A DNA stretch of 6,429 nt from the NCBI GenBank assembly GCA_016869015.1, contig VGFB01000232.1:1-6429 (forward strand), given 5' to 3'. The translations under genes were made by a program, and so were the position numbers. Origin of the DNA: Armatimonadota bacterium. Its GTDB lineage: Bacteria; Armatimonadota; Zipacnadia; Zipacnadales; VGFC01. The notes beneath the pieces were generated by a model, which ran no database searches, was not told the DNA's origin, and worked only from the letters and a program-made list of their open reading frames with translations. Positions 1 to 5,641 of this stretch are shown piece by piece. How positions within the stretch are numbered: the first letter of the stretch is position 1; each line of letters opens with the position of its first letter.

Positions 1-1643
1 TGATCTTCTTCGCGCTGATGGTCGGCACGGGACCCTCGGTCAGCCGGGCGCTGATCATGGCGGTGTTGGCCCTCGCCGCCGGCGTCTTCGATCTCGACTA
101 CGACCCGTACACGGCCCTGAGCCTTGCTGCGGCGCTGATCTGCGCGGCCGATCCCCTCGCTCTGTTCTCCATCGGGATGCAGCTGTCGTTCGGGGCGACG
201 CTGGGGGTGTTGATCGCCCTGCGCTCGTTGCCCGAGCGCCTGCGGCGGCGCAGCTTGTGGCTCCGCGTTCCGGTGGGCACAGCCGCAGGGTCGGCGGGAG
301 CCTGGTTGATTGTGACGCCGCTTCTGGCATACCATTTCCACGCGTTCCCGATCGTGGGGGGCCTGGCGAACCTCGTCGCCCTCCCGGCCGCTGCCCTTGC
401 CATGGTGCTGACCCAGACGGCAGTCATCCTCTCATTCGTCCACGAGGCCGCGGGCGCGATCCCCCTGCACCCGGCCCGCTGGATGGTGGACGCCATCGTG
501 CGGGTGAACGACTGGTGCCGGGCGTTGCCCGGCGCGTACGTGGACGCCACGCACTTCTCGGCTTCCACGTGCGCCCTCTGGTACGCGGCGCTGGCGTGCG
601 TCGCGTGCGCCTACCGGGCGCGGCTCGATTGGCGCCCCCGGCTGACGCCGCGCCAGTGGGTGGGGGTCGTCCTGGCGGTTGGGGTGGCGACATCGCTGTG
701 GTTTGCGCTCGGTGCGTATCAGCCGGACCGGCTGACCGTCACCTTCCTTGACGTCGGCCACGGGCAGTGCTGTCTCCTCGAGACGACGGCGGGGCGGGCG
801 ATGCTGGTGGACGCGGGGAGCGGGTATACGCTGAGCGCCGGAGACCGGTGCGCGCGAGACGTGATCCTGCCCTACCTGAGAACGCGGGGCATCAAGCGTC
901 TGGAGGCGATCGTCATTACCCATCCGGACGCGGATCATCTCAACGCCGTGCCGGCGATTCTGGGCGCGTTGGAGGTCGGCGTGCTCCTGGAGAGCTTCCC
1001 GGCAGCGGGGAGCTCGATCTACGGCGGGGTCCGCAGGGCCGCGCAGGCCGCCGGGGTGCCGGTGAAGATGGCGGCGGCCGGCGGCGTGCTTCACCTGGGC
1101 GGGGACGTGCGCGCGGAGGTGCTCTGGCCGACGGGCACCGAAAGCGATCGGGCCTTCGAGGACAACGACCGCTCGGTGGTCCTTCGGCTCACTCACCGAC
1201 AGGTAGCCATGTTGCTGCCGGCCGACATCGGGCTGGAGGCGGAAGAGGAGCTCCTCAAGCGGGGTGCTCCGCTGGCCGCCGATGTGCTTCAGGCGCCCCA
1301 CCACGGCAGCGGAGAGTCGTCGAGCTGGGCTTTCGTGCAGGCCGTGTCGCCCTCGGTGGCGGTGGTCTCCTGTCAGGCGGCGGACCCGGCTCACCCCGCG
1401 CCGGTGGTGGAGGCCCGGCTGCGGGACGTCGGGGCGGAGCTATGGCGGACGGATCAGGCGGGGGCGGTGACGATCGTCTCGGACGGACGCAGCGTGGCCG
1501 TCCGTGGCCACGCCCGACGGCGGGCTCAGGGCCTCGGGCTCAGGGCCGCGTCGAGCGCCTCGAGCAGCGGCTCTGGCTCAGCGTTCGCCTGCGCCAGTGC
1601 CTCGTCGGCCAGCTTCGGCCGCAGGGCCTCGACGATTCGCTGA
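1..1643 (+). CDS. comEC: ComEC/Rec2 DNA internalisation channel, C-terminal part (5' partial)
   Basis: This is the inner-membrane channel that carries single-stranded DNA into the cell during natural transformation. The frame is open to the left edge (codons from base 3), so the N-terminal part is missing; residues here are numbered from the ATG at 18, which is internal. Residues 7-140 hold hydrophobic helices of the competence domain, including GPSVSRALIMA (5-15) and DPLALFSIGMQLSF (45-58), both family hallmarks. Further helices lie near 182-200 and 212-232. A metallo-beta-lactamase-like domain follows: FLDVGHGQ (243-250), THPDADH (301-307, metal-ligand type H/D residues present), NDRSVVLRL (383-391), PADI (401-404) and HHGS (428-431). 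The domain normally ends near GAVTIVSDGRSV (482-493). The remaining roughly 45 residues are a low-complexity Ser/Ala/Arg tail that lies antisense to the RDD gene and is probably not a conserved domain. The family identification is secure; activity in transformation is inferred. Confidence 0.95.
   Translation, partial: IFFALMVGTGPSVSRALIMAVLALAAGVFDLDYDPYTALSLAAALICAADPLALFSIGMQLSFGATLGVLIALRSLPERLRRRSLWLRVPVGTAAGSAGAWLIVTPLLAYHFHAFPIVGGLANLVALPAAALAMVLTQTAVILSFVHEAAGAIPLHPARWMVDAIVRVNDWCRALPGAYVDATHFSASTCALWYAALACVACAYRARLDWRPRLTPRQWVGVVLAVGVATSLWFALGAYQPDRLTVTFLDVGHGQCCLLETTAGRAMLVDAGSGYTLSAGDRCARDVILPYLRTRGIKRLEAIVITHPDADHLNAVPAILGALEVGVLLESFPAAGSSIYGGVRRAAQAAGVPVKMAAAGGVLHLGGDVRAEVLWPTGTESDRAFEDNDRSVVLRLTHRQVAMLLPADIGLEAEEELLKRGAPLAADVLQAPHHGSGESSSWAFVQAVSPSVAVVSCQAADPAHPAPVVEARLRDVGAELWRTDQAGAVTIVSDGRSVAVRGHARRRAQGLGLRAASSASSSGSGSAFACASASSASFGRRASTIR
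1492..1525 (-). terminator. Tandem GC-rich hairpins just after the RDD stop (possible terminator without U-tract)
   Basis: Two perfect inverted repeats adjoin the RDD stop codon at 1526-1528. One has a 5-bp stem, GCCCG at 1512-1516 with CGGGC at 1521-1525, and a 4-nt loop. The other has an 8-bp stem, GCGTGGCC at 1492-1499 with GGCCACGC at 1506-1513, and a 6-nt loop. They share two bases, so one may exclude part of the other. No T-rich run follows on the minus strand, so this is not a classical intrinsic terminator. The bases are also comEC codons, so chance structure in G+C-rich DNA is a real alternative. Confidence 0.35.
1521..1547. repeat. 14-bp-period tandem duplication spanning the RDD stop codon
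   Basis: The 13-mer CGGGCTCAGGGCC occurs at 1521-1533 and again at 1535-1547, separated by one T. On the minus strand, the first copy read in the RDD gene (1547-1535) is translated as Ala-Leu-Ser-Pro. The second copy is read in a shifted frame because the period is not a multiple of three, and it yields the TGA stop at 1526-1528. On the plus strand the same bases encode RAQGLGLRA in the ComEC tail. The duplication is seen directly; that it set the present gene ends is inference. Confidence 0.85.
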
Positions 1644-2296
1644 GCCATTTCACTGCGCACGGCGGGCGGCAGTTCGTACCGTCGCTCGAGGAAGCGCCGA
1701 AGCATCCCGCGTTCTTCGGCGGAGAGGCGCGCAGCCGAGGGGCGCAGCGAGGCGAACGCCAGATCGACCGGGCGGAGGGGATCGGAGTCGGGCTCGAGCG
1801 CTTCAGGCAACTCGGTCTGCCTCAGCTTCACGACGACGGTACCGGCGGCCAGGTCGCCCAGGCGCTTGCTCTGCCGCTGCACGAAAGCCACCAGGCCGCC
1901 CAGGAAGTAGAAATACGGCAGGAAATCGACGATGCGCACCGTATTACGGATGAGGATGTCGACCACCGCGGCCGGAGTGCCGTTGTCGCGCATGACCCGC
2001 AGGCCCGCCGCGCGCTTGCCGGGGGTCTGACCGCGCCAGGCGATCTCGAAGGCGGCGAAGTAGAGGGCCAGCAGAATCAGCGGTCCGGCGGTGACAACAA
2101 CGAGGAGGACCCTGGAGGCGCCGAGTTCGGGCAGGCCGAGGTCCAGGCCGTATGCCAGCAGGACGAGCGCCGAGATCGCCAGGCCGATGATGAGGTGATC
2201 AAGCACGGCCGCCATCAGGCGCGAGGCGGGCCCCGCCAGCTCGTAGGAGATGTCGACGCGCTCGGGCGTCTCGATGGTGACGTGCTCGTAGTCCAA
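1526..2296 (-). CDS. RDD family integral membrane protein with C-terminal cytoplasmic extension
   Basis: The protein has 256 residues. The RDD signature is visible: Arg26 at the head of the first helix, Asp33 within it (SRLMAAVLDHLIIG, 25-38), and RLGDLAAGT (145-153) closing the domain. Hydrophobic segments lie at about 31-50, 62-83 and 120-140, with the conserved loop RGQTPGKRAAGLRV (88-101). Residues 160-256 are a charged, mainly helical extension containing LSAEERGMLRRFLERRYELP (191-210). The start is TTG at 2294-2296: it gives the usual N-terminus (TPERVDISYELAG, 10-22), and GGAG lies 5 nt upstream. The gene is divergent from the SpoIIM-like gene and converges on comEC, overlapping it by 118 bp. 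RDD proteins are often proposed to be transporters, some linked to ion exchange, but the role of this subtype is unknown. Its position beside the SpoIIM-like, DUF58 and MoxR genes suggests it belongs to that cluster. Confidence 0.92.
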   Translation of the reverse strand: MDYEHVTIETPERVDISYELAGPASRLMAAVLDHLIIGLAISALVLLAYGLDLGLPELGASRVLLVVVTAGPLILLALYFAAFEIAWRGQTPGKRAAGLRVMRDNGTPAAVVDILIRNTVRIVDFLPYFYFLGGLVAFVQRQSKRLGDLAAGTVVVKLRQTELPEALEPDSDPLRPVDLAFASLRPSAARLSAEERGMLRRFLERRYELPPAVRSEMAQRIVEALRPKLADEALAQANAEPEPLLEALDAALSPRP

Positions 2297-2301
2297 GAGC
2301 G

Positions 2302-2305
2302 CTCC
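2302..2305 (-). promoter_or_regulatory. Ribosome binding site of the RDD gene (supports a TTG start)
   Basis: On the minus strand, GGAG lies 5 nt before the TTG at 2296-2294. This and the family-typical N-terminus support the unusual TTG initiation codon. Confidence 0.65.
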
Positions 2306-2306
2306 G

Positions 2307-2328
2307 TTGGCCGCCCGTGAGGCGGCAA
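2307..2328. promoter_or_regulatory. Inverted repeat in the divergent RDD / SpoIIM-like gap (possible operator or leader hairpin)
   Basis: GCCGCC at 2310-2315 and GGCGGC at 2321-2326 form a perfect 6-bp dyad around the 5-nt spacer CGTGA. It is extended by TT/AA (2307-2308 with 2327-2328) if one G is bulged at 2309. The dyad is almost exactly central in the 47-bp gap between the two divergent start codons. It could be a shared operator or a leader hairpin in either transcript. I see no convincing -10/-35 elements in the gap, so promoters probably lie inside the 5' coding ends. Confidence 0.35.
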
Positions 2329-2332
2329 TGGG

Positions 2333-2338
2333 GGAGGT
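2333..2338 (+). promoter_or_regulatory. Ribosome binding site of the SpoIIM-like gene
   Basis: GGAGGT sits 5 nt before the GTG at 2344. It decides the start in favour of 2344 over the in-frame GTG at 2317, which has no comparable site. Confidence 0.8.
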
Positions 2339-2343
2339 GCGGG

Positions 2344-3366
2344 GTGGACCCCTTCGTCGAACGCAACCGACCGCACTGGGCGCGTCTGGCCGAGCTCCTG
2401 CAGGCCGTCGATGGCGGCGGACTGCGGGCGCTGAGCCCCAGTGAGCTGGAGGAGGTCGGGCGGCTGTACCGGCAGGCTGCGGTCCATCTTGCGGAGGCCC
2501 GAACCGACCGCCACGACCCCCGCGTCGTCGAGCATCTCAACCTGTTGGTCGGCCGGGCGCACGCGCTGGTCTACGGGCGGACCCGGCGGCGCGCCTTCCG
2601 CCCCCTGGCCTTCTACACCACCGAGTTCCCGCAGCTGTTTCGTCGCACCTTCCGCTACACCGCCGCCTCGGGGGCGCTCTTCCTGGGGAGCGCCGTTGTG
2701 GCCTACCTGCTGGTGATCGCCGACCCGGGCTGGCTGGAGCACGTGGCTCCCGCCGGGCTGGCGGACGCCATCGAGTCATTCCTCGGCAGGGATGCCCCGG
2801 CCGGGGCCTACTTCGGCGACGCCCACAGCGAACTGGGCAGCAGCGCGTTCTCCGCCCTGCTGTGGACGCACAACCTGCAGATCGGGCTGGTCGCCTTCGC
2901 CCTGGGCATCGGGTTGGGGATCGGGACGGTCTGGGCGATCGCCTCGAACGGCGCGATGGTGGGGAGCGTGATCGCCGTCGGCGCGCTGAACGGGAAGGTC
3001 GGTCTGGTCTGCGCGATCATGGCCCCCCACGGCGTCATCGAGTTGTCGGCCATCATCATCTCCGGGGGGGCCGGGCTGCTCCTGGGCTACACCGTCATCG
3101 ACCCCGGGCCTCTCACGCGACGGGATGCGCTGGTGCTCGCGGCGCGCGACGCCGTGAAGCTGATGCTGGGGGTTGCGCCGCTGTTCCTGCTGGCCGGGCT
3201 GATCGAGGGCACCATCAGCCCCGTCGCCGAGGGCCTGTTCCAGGCCGACCTCGCGCGTTTGCTGTTCGGGGCCGCGACCGGCCTCGTCCTGTGGGGGTAC
3301 CTCGCCGTCGGGGATCGCCTTCTGGGCGGTCTGCGCCGACCGACTACACCCGCAGCCGCTCCTTGA
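2344..3366 (+). CDS. SpoIIM-like (stage II sporulation protein M / DUF95) membrane protein
   Basis: The protein has 340 residues from the GTG at 2344, chosen because GGAGGT sits 5 nt upstream and the product then begins MDPFVERNRPHW, typical of this family; an in-frame GTG at 2317 would add nine residues and lacks a good ribosome site. A soluble, helical, charged N-terminal part (1-100) precedes about six membrane helices, near 105-125, 176-199, 204-224, 230-250, 270-288 and 303-322. Family signatures are HNLQIGLVAFALGI (176-189), APHGVIELSAIIISGGAGLLLG (two overlapping parts at 227-248) and LIEGTISP (286-293). In Bacillus, SpoIIM acts in forespore engulfment; this branch also occurs widely in non-sporulating bacteria next to MoxR and DUF58, so no sporulation role should be assumed. 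The 3' end overlaps the DUF58 3' end by 23 bp, convergently. A membrane role with the neighbouring MoxR system is inferred from context. Confidence 0.93.
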   Translation: MDPFVERNRPHWARLAELLQAVDGGGLRALSPSELEEVGRLYRQAAVHLAEARTDRHDPRVVEHLNLLVGRAHALVYGRTRRRAFRPLAFYTTEFPQLFRRTFRYTAASGALFLGSAVVAYLLVIADPGWLEHVAPAGLADAIESFLGRDAPAGAYFGDAHSELGSSAFSALLWTHNLQIGLVAFALGIGLGIGTVWAIASNGAMVGSVIAVGALNGKVGLVCAIMAPHGVIELSAIIISGGAGLLLGYTVIDPGPLTRRDALVLAARDAVKLMLGVAPLFLLAGLIEGTISPVAEGLFQADLARLLFGAATGLVLWGYLAVGDRLLGGLRRPTTPAAAP

Positions 3367-4654
3367 GCTCGAGGTACCGGTTGACGACGGCGACGGAGAG
3401 CTGCGCGGCTTCCGTCTCCAGCACGACCGCGCCGTTGGTGCGCAACGTGGCCAGGGCGCGGTCGCGGTCGGCCAGCACGGAGGAGGCCACGGCGCGCTCG
3501 AAGAGGTCTTCCCGGCTTGCAGGCCGCTGCCGAGACACCCGCACGATGTCGGGGTCCCCCAGAGTTACGAGCAGCGGCAAGTGCCGAGGCACGGTGGCCG
3601 CGACATGGGCGATCAGGCGGCGGGAGGCCTGGTCGTCCGTGAGGTCGGTGAAGAGGACCGCGAGCGAGCGCTTTCGGGCCCGGTCGTGGAGGTGGTAGAG
3701 CGCTGCGCGGTAGTCCGGCTCGGCCATGGTCGGCTGCAGGTTGTACAGCGCCTCCAGGACGCGCTGGAGTTGGGCCTTCCCCTTCCGGGGCGGCAGGACG
3801 ACTTTCACCGTCTCGGCGAACGCAATCACTCCCACCGCATCGTCGCGCCGCAGCGCCACGTAGGCCAGCATCAGCGCGGCGTTGACGGCGTGGTCCAGCT
3901 TCGACAGTCCGTCCACCTCGGTGGTCATCAGGCGTCCGGCATCGAGGAGCAGCATCACGGTACGGCTCCGCTCCTCTTCGTACTGCCGCGTGAACGGCCT
4001 CCCCTTCCGCGCCGTAGCCTTCCAGTCGATCCGGCGGTAGTCATCGTCCCGCACGTACTCCCTCAGGCTCTCGAACTCCGTCCCCGCGCCCCGGACCGTC
4101 GCGCGCCGAAGCCCGATCTCCTCCAGGCGGTGCGCGCGCCACAGCAGGTCCAGCCGGGCCACGGCGCCGATGTCGGGGTACACATCGACCTCGCACGCCG
4201 CCGGCAGGCGCTTCTGCCACACGCTGAGCCTCAGGAACGACCGCCCCCGCACGTGCAGGTCGCCGAAGCGGAAGCGTCCACGCTGCGGCGGCGTGGTCAG
4301 GTAGGTCGTCGCGGTGCTCTCGTGAGGTTCCAGCGTCACGCGGAGGTCGCGGAGGGGCGTCACGAAGCCGTCCGGGGGCTCATCACGCAGGAGGAGGTCA
4401 AGGCGCCACCGTGACTCGTTGACGATCTGCAGCGAGACCCGGTTCGCGGCCCCGAGAGAGAGCTTGCGATCCAGGAGCCGCTGGACATGCAGGGCCTGCC
4501 ATCGCAGCGAGAGGCGGTTGTCAAGGATGAGCAGGCCGAGAACGAGGAGGCACCAGGCCAGCCCGGCTCGGCCGATGGGCGTGGTCAGCCCCCCCAGCGC
4601 CAGCGCCGGCGCCGCCGGAAGGAAGGCCAACAGGAAGAGGGGAGTCGGTACCAT
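3344..4654 (-). CDS. DUF58 family protein, membrane-anchored, von Willebrand A-like domain
   Basis: The protein has 436 residues. Two N-terminal membrane segments (about 4-22 and 28-46) are followed by a beta-rich region (50-160) and the DUF58 core, whose signature runs from Glu193 to Arg216 and includes LREYVRDDDYRRIDWKATAR (197-216). The rest (about 231-370) resembles a von Willebrand A fold: LLLDAGRLM (235-243) occupies the first-strand metal-site position and LFTDL (334-338) a later strand. The canonical DxSxS metal motif is replaced by D238-A-G-R-L. The ATG at 4652-4654 is the first possible start after the MoxR stop, 21 nt away and in the same frame; only a weak GGAA-type ribosome site precedes it, so translational coupling is plausible. 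DUF58 proteins accompany MoxR ATPases in many bacteria and are thought to act as their co-factors, as ViaA (a VWA protein) does for RavA. The substrate is unknown. Confidence 0.93.
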   Translation of the reverse strand: MVPTPLFLLAFLPAAPALALGGLTTPIGRAGLAWCLLVLGLLILDNRLSLRWQALHVQRLLDRKLSLGAANRVSLQIVNESRWRLDLLLRDEPPDGFVTPLRDLRVTLEPHESTATTYLTTPPQRGRFRFGDLHVRGRSFLRLSVWQKRLPAACEVDVYPDIGAVARLDLLWRAHRLEEIGLRRATVRGAGTEFESLREYVRDDDYRRIDWKATARKGRPFTRQYEEERSRTVMLLLDAGRLMTTEVDGLSKLDHAVNAALMLAYVALRRDDAVGVIAFAETVKVVLPPRKGKAQLQRVLEALYNLQPTMAEPDYRAALYHLHDRARKRSLAVLFTDLTDDQASRRLIAHVAATVPRHLPLLVTLGDPDIVRVSRQRPASREDLFERAVASSVLADRDRALATLRTNGAVVLETEAAQLSVAVVNRYLELKERLRV

Positions 4655-4675
4655 GGGCGGGCGTTTCCGGTGCGG

Positions 4676-5641
4676 CTACCGCGGCACGGGCGTCTCGCCG
4701 AGCACGGCCTGGATGATGTTGTCGGCCGACAGTCCCTCGATGTCCGCCTCGGGTCGGAGAAGGACGCGATGCCGCAGCACGGGACAGGCCACGGCCTTCA
4801 CATCCTCGGGGGTCAGGTAGTCCCGTCCGCTCATCGCCGCGTGCGTCTTGGCGGCCTTGAGGGTCATCACCCCCGCCCGCGGCGAACAGCCCAGCACCAG
4901 GTTGGCGCTCGTGCGCGTCGCCCGCACGATGTCGCCGACGTACGTAACGACCCCCTCCTCGGCCGTCACGGCGGCGATCTCGCTTCGGCTCTGTTCCACC
5001 TCCTCGGGGGTCACGCACGGACGCAGCTCCTCGGCCTGGACGCGCAGCGGATCGGCGCCCCGGTGCACCCGCAGCAGCAGTTCGTCTTCAGCCCCCGGGG
5101 CGGGGTAGTCCACGATGACCTTCAGCATGAAGCGGTCCAACTGCGCTTCGGGCAGCGGATAGGTGCCCTCGAACTCGACGGGGTTCTGTGTCGCGAACAC
5201 GGTGAACCCGGGGTCGAGAGGGTGAGTGACGCCGTCGATGGTCGCCTGCAGCTCCTGCATCGCCTCCAGCAGGGCGGACTGCGTCTTGGCCGGCGCCCGG
5301 TTGATCTCATCGGCCAGCAGCACCGACGTGAAAAGCGGGCCCTTCCGCAGGCGGAACTCGCCCGTCCCGCCGTCGAACACGTAGGTTCCGATCACGTCCG
5401 AGGGCATGAGATCGGGGGTCATCTGCACGCGGCCGAAGTCGCGGCCGAGGGCGCGAGCCAAGGTCTTGACCAGCAGGGTCTTCGCCGTCCCGGGCACGCC
5501 CTCCAGCAGCACGTGCCCATGGGCCAGCACCGCGACCAGGCACTGCATCACTACTTCGTCCTGGCCGACGATTACGCGGCCCACCTGCTGCATGATCCGC
5601 TCGGTCAGGCCGCGCGTCACGGTCAGACTGTCGTTCGCCAT
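4676..5641 (-). CDS. MoxR family AAA+ ATPase
   Basis: The protein has 321 residues, the usual MoxR length, and looks complete and catalytically intact. Visible elements are Walker A GVPGTAKT (48-55, Lys54), Walker B LLADEIN (108-114, Asp111 and Glu112), sensor 1 ATQNP (150-154, Asn153), the probable arginine finger in EAQLDRFML (165-173, Arg170) and sensor 2 GCSPRAG (251-257, Arg255). The C-terminal lid (about 205-320) is the AAA_lid type usual in the family. No membrane segment is present, so the protein is cytoplasmic. MoxR proteins hydrolyse ATP, generally as hexamers, and act as chaperones in maturing or assembling protein complexes. The ATG is the base after the DUF4350 stop (TGA then ATG), with GGAGG 7 nt upstream inside the DUF4350 end, which implies co-translation. 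DUF58 follows 21 nt later in the same frame. The specific client is unknown; the membrane neighbours suggest a membrane-associated target. Confidence 0.97.
   Translation of the reverse strand: MANDSLTVTRGLTERIMQQVGRVIVGQDEVVMQCLVAVLAHGHVLLEGVPGTAKTLLVKTLARALGRDFGRVQMTPDLMPSDVIGTYVFDGGTGEFRLRKGPLFTSVLLADEINRAPAKTQSALLEAMQELQATIDGVTHPLDPGFTVFATQNPVEFEGTYPLPEAQLDRFMLKVIVDYPAPGAEDELLLRVHRGADPLRVQAEELRPCVTPEEVEQSRSEIAAVTAEEGVVTYVGDIVRATRTSANLVLGCSPRAGVMTLKAAKTHAAMSGRDYLTPEDVKAVACPVLRHRVLLRPEADIEGLSADNIIQAVLGETPVPR

Noticed and set aside
432..1394. 320-codon minus-strand open frame inside comEC
   Set aside because: Composition is Arg/His/Pro-rich without family motifs, and it is fully antisense to conserved ComEC domains.
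767..2320. 517-codon open frame on the plus strand, antisense to the RDD gene and out of frame with comEC
   Set aside because: It has no recognisable domain, is Gly/Arg/Ala-rich and lies over two well-supported genes. Long open shadow frames are expected in such G+C-rich DNA.
2317..2343. Upstream GTG at 2317 as the start of the SpoIIM-like gene
   Set aside because: The nine extra residues do not resemble the family N-terminus, and the strong ribosome site lies between this codon and the GTG at 2344.
2794..2807. Perfect 14-bp palindrome GCCCCGGCCGGGGC in the SpoIIM-like gene
   Set aside because: It lies inside coding sequence for an ordinary Ala/Pro/Gly loop, and GC-only palindromes of this size are unsurprising at this base composition.
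3064..3070. Run of seven G in the SpoIIM-like gene as a possible slippage (phase-variable) tract or sequencing error
   Set aside because: The frame is intact through the run and the protein matches the family on both sides; seven bases is short for phase variation.
2344..3366. Reading the SpoIIM-like gene as evidence that the organism makes spores
   Set aside because: This protein family is widespread in non-sporulating bacteria beside MoxR and DUF58 genes, and no other sporulation gene is in the window.
3581..4414. 277-codon plus-strand open frame inside the DUF58 gene
   Set aside because: No motif or hydrophobic pattern; it mirrors a conserved gene and has no independent support.
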